Source of the DNA: JAKQIM01 sp964633225
GTDB taxonomy: Bacteria; Chloroflexota; Anaerolineae; Anaerolineales; UBA4823
Direction: 5' to 3'
DNA length: 64,000 nt
NCBI GenBank assembly: GCA_964633225.1
Contig: CAZWFQ010000010.1
Coordinates: forward strand, 1-64,000
Below, piece by piece: positions 42,329-50,758 of this stretch (position 1 is its first letter; each line of letters opens with the position of its first letter). The notes beneath the pieces were generated by a model. The model had not been told where the DNA came from. It worked only from the letters and a program-made list of their open reading frames with translations, and ran no database searches. The translations under genes and the position numbers were made by a program.

Positions 42329-42826
42329 ATGTCTGACAATACTGCCGGTAAAAGCCGCCTGCGCTATACTTTGATGATGATCATTCTGGCCACCCTGCCG
42401 TGTTACTGCGTCGGGGTGATTGCGGCGTTGCTGTCGCCTGGCCCCGAGGGCCCCCCAACTGCCACCTTTACAATCACCCCGGCCCCAACCAGCACCCAGA
42501 CACAAGTCTTCCTGCCGACCTATACATCCTTGCCGACTTACACGCCCTATCCGACCCTGCCGCCTACCGGCACATTTAGCCCTACAGCCACACCGACCAC
42601 CACGCCAACCCCCACGCCGACGGCAACTTTTACATTGACCCCCACCCCAACCCACACCAGCTCGCCGACCCCTGTGACACCCTCGGCGACCTTCACGCCC
42701 ATCCCACCCACCCAGACCTTTACCCCTATTCCTCCGACCACTGAGCCGGCCCCGCCCGCACAAACACCCACCTCCACACAACCGAACCAACCGCCGGTCT
42801 CAACCCCGCCCAATTCCCCTCCTTAG
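42329..42826 (+). CDS. Membrane-anchored Thr/Pro-rich stalk protein
   Basis: 165 residues from MSDNTAGKSRLRY. A basic tail and a single hydrophobic segment (about 13-35, LMMIILATLPCYCVGVIAALL) are followed by about 130 residues made almost wholly of Thr, Pro, Ser, Ala and Gln (TPTPTPTATFTLTPTPT and similar), ending in PNSPP. No folded head domain. The same kind of linker joins membrane anchors to domains in many proteins here, so it looks like a stalk alone, a likely O-glycosylation target. The first M42 gene begins 14 bp after it. Confidence 0.78.
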   Translation: MSDNTAGKSRLRYTLMMIILATLPCYCVGVIAALLSPGPEGPPTATFTITPAPTSTQTQVFLPTYTSLPTYTPYPTLPPTGTFSPTATPTTTPTPTPTATFTLTPTPTHTSSPTPVTPSATFTPIPPTQTFTPIPPTTEPAPPAQTPTSTQPNQPPVSTPPNSPP

Positions 42827-42840
42827 AAGCGAACCGCCTT

Positions 42841-43899
42841 ATGACTGATATTCCCGCCTTTCTCAAGCGTATGCTCTCTGCCCCTGGCCTTTCAGGCTAC
42901 GAGACGCCCATCCGCACCCTGATCGAAGAAACCTGGCAGCCCCTGGTGCACGAGTTGAACGTCAGCCGCCTGGGCAGCCTGCACGGCTTGCGCTGTGGCA
43001 GCGGCCCCGCGCCGCGCCCCAGCATCCTGATAGCCACGCACATGGACGCCATCGGCCTGATGGTCAGCGGCAACATGGATGGCTTCTTACGCGTCACCAG
43101 CATCGGCGGGCTTGACCCGCGCGTCTTGCCCCACCAGCCGGTCACCGTTCACGGGCGGAGCGATCTGCCAGGCGTGCTCGTCTCGCCGCCAGAGCGCTTA
43201 CTGCCGTCCAATGTCACCGAGGGTGCAGTACCCATTGAATACCTGCTGGTGGACACCGGCCTGACCCCGGAGGAAGTACGGCGCCTGGTGCGGGTTGGCG
43301 ACCTGGTTTCTTATGCACAGCCGCCTTTTGAGACAGCCGCCGACACCTTGGTGGGCCACTCATTAGATAACCGTGCTTCCATTGCCGCATTGACGGTCTG
43401 CCTGGACGAATTGCAAAAGCGTCCCCAAACCTGGGACGTGTGGGCCGTAGCTTCGGCACAAGAAGAAGTTTCGCTCGGCGGGGCCACCACTTCGGCCTTC
43501 AGCCTGCGCCCCAGCCTGGCGGTGGCGGTAGATGTGACCTTTGCCAGCAGCCCCGGCTGCCCCAGCCATAAAACCTTCCCCCTGGGCAAAGGCCCCACCA
43601 TCACCTGGGGTCCCAATATCCACCCGGCCCTGTTTGACGCCTTCCGCGACCTGGCAGAGCGCAAAGAGATCCCCTTCAATGTTGAGGTGACCCCGCGCCA
43701 TTCAGGCACCGATGCATACGCCATGCAAGTGGTGGCAGAAGGCATCCCCAGCATTGTGGTCGGCATTCCCCTGCGTTATATGCATACGCCGGTGGAGATG
43801 GTGGCACTCAAGGATATTACGCGCGCCGGGCGTTTGTTGGCTGAGTTCATCACCGCCCTGGACGAAAAGTTCATGGATACGATGGTTTGGAAGGATTGA
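42841..43899 (+). CDS. M42-family aminopeptidase (first of three)
   Basis: 352 residues. Di-metal ligands are visible: ATHMDAIG (His), GHSLDNRAS (bridging Asp), SAQEEVSLGGA (general base Glu and metal Glu), VAVDVTF (Asp) and RYMHTPVEM (His). M42 peptidases are tetrahedral aminopeptidases that clear peptides, with specificity varying by paralogue. It has no signal peptide, so it is cytoplasmic. The stop is immediately followed by the next M42 gene's ATG with no gap. Confidence 0.92.
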   Translation: MTDIPAFLKRMLSAPGLSGYETPIRTLIEETWQPLVHELNVSRLGSLHGLRCGSGPAPRPSILIATHMDAIGLMVSGNMDGFLRVTSIGGLDPRVLPHQPVTVHGRSDLPGVLVSPPERLLPSNVTEGAVPIEYLLVDTGLTPEEVRRLVRVGDLVSYAQPPFETAADTLVGHSLDNRASIAALTVCLDELQKRPQTWDVWAVASAQEEVSLGGATTSAFSLRPSLAVAVDVTFASSPGCPSHKTFPLGKGPTITWGPNIHPALFDAFRDLAERKEIPFNVEVTPRHSGTDAYAMQVVAEGIPSIVVGIPLRYMHTPVEMVALKDITRAGRLLAEFITALDEKFMDTMVWKD

Positions 43900-44979
43900 A
43901 TGAAAAAGACCAAAGAATTTAGCCTGCCGCGTATCGGAGCCACGCAAATCAAGCTCCTGGAAAAGCTCTCAAACGCCTGCGCCGTTGCTGGCGATGAGGG
44001 CGAGGTGCGCAAGATCGTACTCGAGCAGATCGGCCCGCACGCTGACGAAGTTAAGGTGGATGCCCTGGGCAACGTATTGGCCTACCACCGCGGTACGGGT
44101 GAACAGCGCTTACGGGTGATGATAGCCGCCCACATGGATGAAGTCGGCTTCATGATCACCGCTGACGAGGGTGATGGCTTCTATCGCTTTGATGTGGTCG
44201 GCGGCCTGGATGCCTACAAGCTGGTGGGCAAGGCGGTCTTGATTGGCAAAGAGCATGTTCCCGGCGTGATCGGCATTAAGCCCGTCCATTTAACCAATGC
44301 AGAAGAGCGCAAGCGCCCGATTGAGCTGGATGCGCTGCGCATCGATACCGGCCCGACAGCGGGCAAGATCAAGATTGGCGACCGGGCTACTTTTGCCACC
44401 CAATTTGCCACCCTGGGCCCCAGCCTGTGCGGGAAAGCCCTGGACGACCGCCTGGGTGTTGCAACCCTGATCGAGCTGTTGAAAAACGCCCCGCCCAATA
44501 TTGACCTACTGGCAGCCTTCACCGTCCAAGAGGAAAACGGCTTGCGCGGGGCACGCGTGGCATCCTTTGCCCTTGCCCCTGACCTGGCCTTTGTATTAGA
44601 CGCCACCCCCGCACACGATCTACCAACCTGGGATGGCACAGAGAACACGCGCTATAACACTCGCCTGGGTCTTGGCCCGGCTATTTATGTGGCCGACAGC
44701 AGCACCCTGCACGACCCGCGCCTGGTGCGCCACCTGATGGTCACAGCCGATGCCTTTGGCATCCCTTACCAGGTCCGCCAGCCGGGCGGCGGCGGCACAG
44801 ACGCCGGCGCAATCCATAAGCAGCGTGCCGGTATCCCCAGTGTTTCCGTCTCAGTTCCAACGCGCTACCTTCACAGCCCGGCAAGCATTGCCCGCCTGGC
44901 CGATTGGCAGAATGACCTAGCCCTGGTACAGGCTGCCTTGTTGCGCCTGACGCCAGAATTACTAAAAGAAACGCGCTAA
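43900..44979 (+). CDS. M42-family aminopeptidase (second of three)
   Basis: 359 residues; a Lys-rich start MKKTKEFSLPRIG. Ligands: IAAHMDEVG, GKALDDRLGVA, TVQEENGLRGA, VLDATPAHD (Asp) and TRYLHSPASI. It differs from its neighbours at several active-site flanks (QEEN instead of QEEV; LDATPA instead of VDVT), so it may prefer different N-terminal residues. The ATG follows the previous stop with no gap. Confidence 0.9.
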   Translation: MKKTKEFSLPRIGATQIKLLEKLSNACAVAGDEGEVRKIVLEQIGPHADEVKVDALGNVLAYHRGTGEQRLRVMIAAHMDEVGFMITADEGDGFYRFDVVGGLDAYKLVGKAVLIGKEHVPGVIGIKPVHLTNAEERKRPIELDALRIDTGPTAGKIKIGDRATFATQFATLGPSLCGKALDDRLGVATLIELLKNAPPNIDLLAAFTVQEENGLRGARVASFALAPDLAFVLDATPAHDLPTWDGTENTRYNTRLGLGPAIYVADSSTLHDPRLVRHLMVTADAFGIPYQVRQPGGGGTDAGAIHKQRAGIPSVSVSVPTRYLHSPASIARLADWQNDLALVQAALLRLTPELLKETR

Positions 44980-44987
44980 GCCTGCTT

Positions 44988-45018
44988 CTTGCCGGGCGCC
45001 TTGTCACTGCCCGGCAAG
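44988..45018. other. 10-bp hairpin between second and third M42 genes
   Basis: CTTGCCGGGC (44988-44997) and GCCCGGCAAG (45009-45018) with an 11-nt loop, a few bp after the second M42 stop. No T run follows, so it could be a weak terminator or mRNA-processing hairpin. Confidence 0.5.
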
Positions 45019-45060
45019 CACTTACTCGTGATACAATCGTACCCGCATTCAGGAGTTGTT

Positions 45061-46059
45061 ATGAAAGCTCTCACCAAAAAACTAGTTGAAACCTTCGGCC
45101 CATCTGGCTACGAATCTCAGATCCGCGCCGTGGTGCGCACAGAAATTGAGTCTTATGCAGACGAGATCCAGGTCGATGCACTGGGCAACCTGATCGCCCG
45201 CAAAGGCAAGCTCAAGCCGGGCGGCAGCAGGATCATGTTGTCTGCACATATCGACGAGATCGGCGTGATCGCCACCCACATTGACGAGAACGGCTTTGTG
45301 CGCTTCACCACCCTCGGTGGAGTGCGCCCGCACACTTGCATGGGTGGGCGGGTGCGCTTTGCAAACGGCCTCCAGGGCGTGATTGGCGCCGAGCGCCTCG
45401 ATGACCCACATAAAGTTCCCACCTTTGAGCAGCTCTACATTGACGTGGGCCGCGACTCGCGCGAAGGGCACCCTGTGCGGGTGGGCGATGTGGCTGGCTT
45501 TGAGCGCCCCTTTATTGACCTGGGCAAACGCATGGTGGCAAAATCGATGGATGACCGCATCGGGGCAGTGGTATTGATCGAAGCCATGCGCCAGATCAAA
45601 GATACACCCCACGAGCTCTTTTTCGTCTTCAGCGTCCAAGAAGAAGTGGGCGTCCGCGGCGCCACCACAGCCGCCTTTGGCGTAGATCCCGACCTGGGGC
45701 TGGCAGTAGATGTGACTGGCACAGGCGATACACCCAAAGCCCGCAAGATGGAAGTCAGCCTGGGCAACGGCGCGGCCATTAAAGTGCGCGACGGCGGCAT
45801 GCTGGCCGACCCGCGCGTGGTTGATTGGATGGTGCGCACGGCCGAAAAGCAGCACCTGCCGTACCAGCTCGAGATCCTTGAAGGCGGCTCAACCGATGCA
45901 CGCGCCATCCAACTGACGCGTGCCGGGGTACCGGCGGGTTGTCTTTCGATCCCCTGCCGCTACATCCACTCGCCGTCCGAGATGGTGGATACACAAGACG
46001 TTGAGAACTCGATCCGCCTGATGGTAGCTCTGCTCAGCCAACCCGTCGAATTGAAATAG
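45061..46059 (+). CDS. M42-family aminopeptidase (third of three)
   Basis: 332 residues from MKALTKKLVETFGPSGYE, with AGGAG upstream. Ligands: SAHIDEIG, AKSMDDRIGAV, SVQEEVGVRGA, AVDVTGTGD and CRYIHSPSEM, all intact. It is the closest of the three to the canonical glutamyl/leucyl M42 type (standard GPSGYE opening). Terminator at 46071. Confidence 0.92.
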   Translation: MKALTKKLVETFGPSGYESQIRAVVRTEIESYADEIQVDALGNLIARKGKLKPGGSRIMLSAHIDEIGVIATHIDENGFVRFTTLGGVRPHTCMGGRVRFANGLQGVIGAERLDDPHKVPTFEQLYIDVGRDSREGHPVRVGDVAGFERPFIDLGKRMVAKSMDDRIGAVVLIEAMRQIKDTPHELFFVFSVQEEVGVRGATTAAFGVDPDLGLAVDVTGTGDTPKARKMEVSLGNGAAIKVRDGGMLADPRVVDWMVRTAEKQHLPYQLEILEGGSTDARAIQLTRAGVPAGCLSIPCRYIHSPSEMVDTQDVENSIRLMVALLSQPVELK

Positions 46060-46070
46060 TGGATTTTTGG

Positions 46071-46101
46071 GAGTGGGAGCAGAATTTAACTGCTCCCACT
46101 C
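46071..46101 (+). terminator. Rho-independent terminator after M42 trio
   Basis: GAGTGGGAGCAG (46071-46082) and CTGCTCCCACTC (46090-46101), 12 bp perfect, AT-rich 7-nt loop, followed by TAATTTT. The next gene begins 12 bp later. Confidence 0.88.
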
Positions 46102-46112
46102 TAATTTTAACC

Positions 46113-47414
46113 ATGCGTTTACAACGTTTCTTCCTGATCTGCCTTCTGGTAGCCACAATGCTGGTTAGCTGCGGGCCAAGCGAGCCAACCCCCGCGCTGA
46201 CCGCAACGCCGGCTGCCATCCAAACCAGCCCAACCCCCACCAGCAATGCTGCCACCCAAGAACCCAGCACAGGAGCAGCCAGCCCACTGACGCTGCGCCT
46301 GTGGCTGCCGCCGGACTTTGACCCTGATGGCGGCACCCAGGCCAGCGAGCTGCTGCTTGCCCACCTGGATACGTTTGCAGCCTCTCACCCTGACGTGCGC
46401 CTGGAAGTACGTGTCAAAGCGCTGGAGGGACCCGGAGGCCTGCTCGATTCGCTCTACACAGCCAGCAGTGCCGCCCCCCTGGCCCTGCCAGACCTGATCG
46501 CCCTGCCGCGCCCCCTGCTCGAATCAGCCGCCCTCAAGGGTTTGCTCTATTCATACGATGGCTTGACCACAATCATGGATCAAGAAGGCTGGTACGAGTA
46601 CGCCCAACAACTGGCCCACTTACAAAGCAGCATTTTTGGCCTGCCCTTTGCCGGAGATGCCCTGGTGTTGGTGTACCGCCCGGCCACGCTTGAAAACCCG
46701 CCCAGCAATTGGGCGGAGGTGACGGCCCTGGGCAGCCCGCTGCTTTTCCCCGCCAGCGATCCCGAGGCGCTTTTCACCCTGGCACTGTACCAATCCACCG
46801 GCGGACTGACGCAAGACGAACAGGGGCGGCCAACCCTGGACCAAGAGGCACTAGCACAGGTTTTTTCCTTTTATAAGCAGTCTGCCCAGTCAGGCGTCAT
46901 GCCCTATTGGATGACCCAATACGAAACCGAAGAACAAGTTTGGGCCGCCTTTGCCGACGGACAGGCGTCGTTGGCAGTGGCCTGGCTGGAGTATTACTTG
47001 AACCATTCTGGCACGCTGCCGGTGATCGCCTCCGCTGCGCCAATCCCTACCGCCGATGGCACACCTTACACGCTGGCAACCGGCTGGGTATGGGCCTTAG
47101 CCAACCCAGACCCTTTGCACCGTCAGGTGGGCGCCGAACTGGCTGAGCACCTGGTTGACCCGGCCTTCCTGGCAAAATGGACCCCCGCGGCCGGCTACCT
47201 GCCAGTGCATCAAACGACGCCGGACGGCTGGGCAGATGCTTCGCTGCGCAGCCTGACCGAGCGGGTGGCACTTTCGGCGCGCCTGACCCCATCGATGGAC
47301 CTGCTCTCTGGTCTGGGGTCAGCCCTGCAAGGTGCAGTGGTGCAAGTGCTCAAACAACAGAGTGATGCCAACGTGGCCGCAGAAGCAGCCGCAACGCAGT
47401 TAAATCAGCCTTAA
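46113..47414 (+). CDS. Family 1 (sugar-type) ABC substrate-binding lipoprotein
   Basis: 433 residues. Lipobox MLVSC, a TPT/NAATQ-type linker (about 26-57), then a family 1 binding-protein fold: LRLWLPPDFDP, LAHLDTFAASHPDVRLEV, a DLIALPRPLLES segment, FGLPFAGDALVLVYR, and FADGQASLAVAWLEYYL. The family mostly binds oligosaccharides, but the ligand is not determined here. No permease or ATPase gene is adjacent. Confidence 0.85.
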   Translation: MRLQRFFLICLLVATMLVSCGPSEPTPALTATPAAIQTSPTPTSNAATQEPSTGAASPLTLRLWLPPDFDPDGGTQASELLLAHLDTFAASHPDVRLEVRVKALEGPGGLLDSLYTASSAAPLALPDLIALPRPLLESAALKGLLYSYDGLTTIMDQEGWYEYAQQLAHLQSSIFGLPFAGDALVLVYRPATLENPPSNWAEVTALGSPLLFPASDPEALFTLALYQSTGGLTQDEQGRPTLDQEALAQVFSFYKQSAQSGVMPYWMTQYETEEQVWAAFADGQASLAVAWLEYYLNHSGTLPVIASAAPIPTADGTPYTLATGWVWALANPDPLHRQVGAELAEHLVDPAFLAKWTPAAGYLPVHQTTPDGWADASLRSLTERVALSARLTPSMDLLSGLGSALQGAVVQVLKQQSDANVAAEAAATQLNQP

Positions 47415-47453
47415 TACTTACAAAACCCTAATCTGAAGCCGAGCTCAAAAAAC

Positions 47454-47483
47454 TTGACGGATTTGGTCATCAAATGTTATTAT
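47454..47483 (+). promoter_or_regulatory. Sigma-A type promoter of the LysM-M23 gene
   Basis: TTGACG, 18 bases, TATTAT, about 37 nt before the start codon. Confidence 0.65.
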
Positions 47484-47519
47484 GAATAGACGGAGGCATT
47501 AGCTCTCGGAGCTATAACC

Positions 47520-48755
47520 ATGTCATCAGATAAATATCTCGACGAATTTCCCGATGCCGAGGGAGATACCTTCCAACGTGAATCAACGGGGAAGGAAGAA
47601 CAAGAAAATCGGCTGGTTGTGCTATGGGAAAGTTTATCGCGCGCCGGATTAAGTGAGACCATTGTTCGCGCCGGTACCAACTTGCTGCTGATCGTGATTG
47701 TGATTCTGGTGGTGGTTGCGACGCGCGCCTTCTCTCAGCACGCTCAAGATATCAGCAGCGATGGAATCGCGCTGCAGGCAGCAGCCCTGGCTGCGGGCCC
47801 ACCCACGGCCACCCCACCGCCTGCCCTGCCAGTTCTGCCGCCTTTTCCACAAGCAAAAACTACGTACGCCTTTGGCATTCCTCGCCTGGCACTGCTGCAC
47901 ACCACCATCCCCACCCGCCCGCGCACTGAAGTGACCACCTACACGGTTGAAGAAGGCGACACCATCTTTGGCATCGCCGAGAAGTTTGGACTTAATCCAG
48001 AGACGGTCTTGTGGGGCAACTATTACATTCTGGCTGATAACCCCCACAGCTTGCGGCCCGGGCAAGAGTTGAACATTCTGCCCCTTAACGGTACCTACCA
48101 CCGCTGGTCTGAGGGTGAGGGATTGAACGGGGTGGCGCGGGGTTATAATGTGACCCCCGAAGAGATCATCAATTGGCCGGCCAATCACCTGGATCCTGAG
48201 ACAATTGGCGACTGGTCGCACCCCAATATCGAGCCCGGCACCATGCTGGTAGTCCCCAGCGGCTCGCGCGAATTCATCACCTGGAGCGCCTCGCGCATCA
48301 CGCGCGACAATCCCGGTGTGGCCCGCGTCTATGGACCTGGCTTTTGCGGCGCGATCACAGATGGCGCAGTGGGCACAGGCTGGTTTGTTTGGCCAGCTAA
48401 TAACCACTTCCTCTCAGGCTATGATTATTCACCCAGCACCAATCACCGTGCCATTGATATTGACGGCGACTTGGGCGATCCCATCTATGCCGCCGATAAC
48501 GGTGTGATAGTTTATTCTGGCTGGAACGATCACGGCTACGGTTACATGGTGGTCATCGATCACGGCAACGGCTGGCAGACTCTCTACTCCCACATGAGCG
48601 TCATCACCGCTGGCTGCGGCGCCAGCGTTTACCAGGGCGGCGTGATTGGCTCCTTTGGCTCCACCGGCAATTCAACCGGCCCGCACCTGCACTTCGAAAT
48701 GATGCACGACACCTACGGCAAGGTCAATCCCTGGGATTTCTTGCCACCACCGTAA
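47520..48755 (+). CDS. LysM-M23 peptidoglycan endopeptidase, membrane anchored
   Basis: 411 residues. One membrane segment (about 54-69, LLLIVIVILVVVATRA), a PPTATPPPALP linker, then a LysM domain (TTYTVEEGDTIFGIAEKFGL), a second degenerate LysM (LNGVARGYNVTPEEIINWPAN), and a C-terminal M23 domain with NHRAIDIDGD (HxxxD), YSHMSVI and HLHFEMM. All zinc ligands are intact. It binds and cuts peptidoglycan outside the membrane; own promoter and terminator. Confidence 0.93.
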   Translation: MSSDKYLDEFPDAEGDTFQRESTGKEEQENRLVVLWESLSRAGLSETIVRAGTNLLLIVIVILVVVATRAFSQHAQDISSDGIALQAAALAAGPPTATPPPALPVLPPFPQAKTTYAFGIPRLALLHTTIPTRPRTEVTTYTVEEGDTIFGIAEKFGLNPETVLWGNYYILADNPHSLRPGQELNILPLNGTYHRWSEGEGLNGVARGYNVTPEEIINWPANHLDPETIGDWSHPNIEPGTMLVVPSGSREFITWSASRITRDNPGVARVYGPGFCGAITDGAVGTGWFVWPANNHFLSGYDYSPSTNHRAIDIDGDLGDPIYAADNGVIVYSGWNDHGYGYMVVIDHGNGWQTLYSHMSVITAGCGASVYQGGVIGSFGSTGNSTGPHLHFEMMHDTYGKVNPWDFLPPP

Positions 48756-48769
48756 CCCAAAATGTTCTC

Positions 48770-48812
48770 AAAACAAGGGTGAAGCGGCACAGGCCTGCTT
48801 CACCCTTGTTTT
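48770..48812 (+). terminator. Rho-independent terminator after LysM-M23 gene
   Basis: Arms 48770-48785 and 48797-48812 (core ACAAGGGTGAAGC/GCTTCACCCTTGT), 16 bp perfect, 11-nt loop, closing with a T run. Confidence 0.92.
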
Positions 48813-48846
48813 TAAGCACCTTTCTGTTCACGCGAGGAGGTACGCC

Positions 48847-49377
48847 ATGGAATTCTTCGACTTGCTCAATCAGCGCTATGCAATGCGCGGTTACACCACC
48901 CAAGCCATTGAAGCAGAGAAACTGCAGCGCATTTTAGATGCCGCCAGCCTGGCGCCCTCAGCAGGCAATCTACAGTCTTACGAGATCTATGTCGTCACCG
49001 ACGCCAAAAAGCGCGATGGGCTCTCGTGTGCCTCGTTGGCCCAAGATTACATCTTGCAAACCCCTGTGGTGCTGGTTTTCTGCACCCACCCGGCGCGCGT
49101 GGAGAAGTATTTTTCGGCCCGGGGCACCTCGCTCTACACACTGCAAGACGCCACCATCGCCTGCACCTTCGCCATGCTGGCAGCCGTCAACCAGGGCCTG
49201 GGCACAGTATGGGTGGGCACCTTTGATGAAAAAGCCGTGCGCATCATCATCGGCGCCCCAGCCGACCAAACCCCCGTGGCAATCTTGCCCATTGGCTACC
49301 CCGATTACCAGCCCGACGAACGCATCCGCCGCCCCCTGGAAGAGATGGTGCATTGGGTGCCCGGTAAGCAAAGTTAA
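48847..49377 (+). CDS. Nitroreductase-family flavoprotein
   Basis: 176 residues, preceded by GAGGAGG 6 nt before ATG. Marks: LNQRYAMRGY near the N-terminus (FMN phosphate Arg), ASLAPSAGNLQSYEIYVV (APSxxNxQ), LQDATIACTFAMLAAVNQGLGTVWVG and LPIGYPDYQPDERIRRPLEEMV. The short form, likely a dimer with FMN; substrate unknown. Monocistronic, between a terminator and convergent pmbA. Confidence 0.93.
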   Translation: MEFFDLLNQRYAMRGYTTQAIEAEKLQRILDAASLAPSAGNLQSYEIYVVTDAKKRDGLSCASLAQDYILQTPVVLVFCTHPARVEKYFSARGTSLYTLQDATIACTFAMLAAVNQGLGTVWVGTFDEKAVRIIIGAPADQTPVAILPIGYPDYQPDERIRRPLEEMVHWVPGKQS

Positions 49378-49459
49378 CCCCGCAGAGAAAATCTATTTCA
49401 TGGTATAGGCTTCAGGCATTTCAATCATTGCTACCTCACAATGCTTTGGGGGTTGCGGG

Positions 49460-50758
49460 TCATTTGGCCGTGACGCTCAGCTTGCCAACCTGCACGTAGG
49501 GCAATAACCCCGTCACCCAGGCCCAAGGGCCGCTGACCCATTCGCGCTCTTTGCTGATGGCAACAATATCCTTAAGCGCTTCAAAAGCATTGCCAGCCAA
49601 CATCACATCCTTCACCCGCCCCACCAGCTTGCCGTTCTCGATCTTATAGCCCAAGAAAACATTGACCGAGAACTCGCCGTTAATTGGATTGCCCTGGCCC
49701 AACCCCAAGAAATCGTGCACCAGCAGCCCCTGCTTGATGCCGCCGATCATTGCCTCATAGGGTGTGCTGCCGGCATCGATCACCAGGTTGGTCAGGCGGC
49801 GGGCCGAGCCGTGCCCGCTGGGGGCCACCCCAGCCCGCCCGGCTGTATCGCGGTCGTAAAGGAAGCTGCGCAGCACGCCCTTCTCAACCAGCGGCGTGAC
49901 CTTACGCGGCGTGCCTTCATCGTCAAAGGCACTGGTGCGCGGGCCAAACTCGACGAAGGGATCATCCACAATGGTCAGGCTGGGGCTGGCGATCTGCTGG
50001 CCCAGCTTGTCGCGCAGGGGCGAGGCGCCCAGGTGCACGTTTTTGCCGTCCACAGCCAGGCCCAGCGAGAGCAGCAGGGCGATCAGGCCGCTGGGGGTAA
50101 AGATGACCGGCATCTCACCCGATTCAAGCGGGGCAATCTGCTCAGCCAGGCGGAAATATTCGATCGCCTGGGCGGCGATTTCTTCGGTATCTACGGCGCG
50201 CTTCTTTTGCCCAATGCCTTGCCCGGCAAAAAGGATATCGGTGCCGCGTACCAACTGCCCGGCTGCACCCACCTCGAACTGGGTGTGGTCGGCGGCATAA
50301 TTGGCGCCGCGCGAGTTGGCATATTCCACCTTGTACAAAGTCTTATTGACCGCCGCGCCTGCCAGGATCTCGGGATTGTAAGATTTGATCATGTCCATCA
50401 TCTGCTGGCCCATGCGGATCATCTCGGGCTTTTCCAACGGCAGCAGAGCAGGGTCAAAGATCTTCACCGGTTCCAGCGCCTGGGCATCGGGCAGCTCAAA
50501 GTGTGCCGGGCTGCCAAATTCGGCCGCTTCCAGGGCACGGCTGACCACGCCTTCAATGTCATTCGGGTCTGTGGTGCTCGAAACGCCCACTTTGCCATCT
50601 ACGATGACCTTGACATCGATCTGGGTGCGCTGGGATGACTGAGCCGACTTGAGCCGGTCATTTTCAAAATCCACAGCGCTAGTCTCCTGCGTCAGCATCA
50701 CCGCCTGGACGGCCTGCGCCTTTTGTAAAGCTTTTTGGACGATTTGTTGGACGATCAT
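49460..50758 (-). CDS. pmbA: TldD/PmbA-family protein, PmbA (TldE) type
   Basis: 432 residues with the PmbA layout: an N-terminal domain (VMLTQETSAVDFENDRLKSAQSS), a central PVIFTPSGLIALLLSLG region, and DRDTAGRAGVAPSGHG with GEFSVNVFLGYKIENG near the end. It lacks the HExxxH of TldD and is the non-catalytic partner in the TldD-TldE heterodimeric metalloprotease that trims unfolded peptides and modified peptides. Overlaps tldD by 4 bp. Confidence 0.94.
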   Translation of the reverse strand: MIVQQIVQKALQKAQAVQAVMLTQETSAVDFENDRLKSAQSSQRTQIDVKVIVDGKVGVSSTTDPNDIEGVVSRALEAAEFGSPAHFELPDAQALEPVKIFDPALLPLEKPEMIRMGQQMMDMIKSYNPEILAGAAVNKTLYKVEYANSRGANYAADHTQFEVGAAGQLVRGTDILFAGQGIGQKKRAVDTEEIAAQAIEYFRLAEQIAPLESGEMPVIFTPSGLIALLLSLGLAVDGKNVHLGASPLRDKLGQQIASPSLTIVDDPFVEFGPRTSAFDDEGTPRKVTPLVEKGVLRSFLYDRDTAGRAGVAPSGHGSARRLTNLVIDAGSTPYEAMIGGIKQGLLVHDFLGLGQGNPINGEFSVNVFLGYKIENGKLVGRVKDVMLAGNAFEALKDIVAISKEREWVSGPWAWVTGLLPYVQVGKLSVTAK

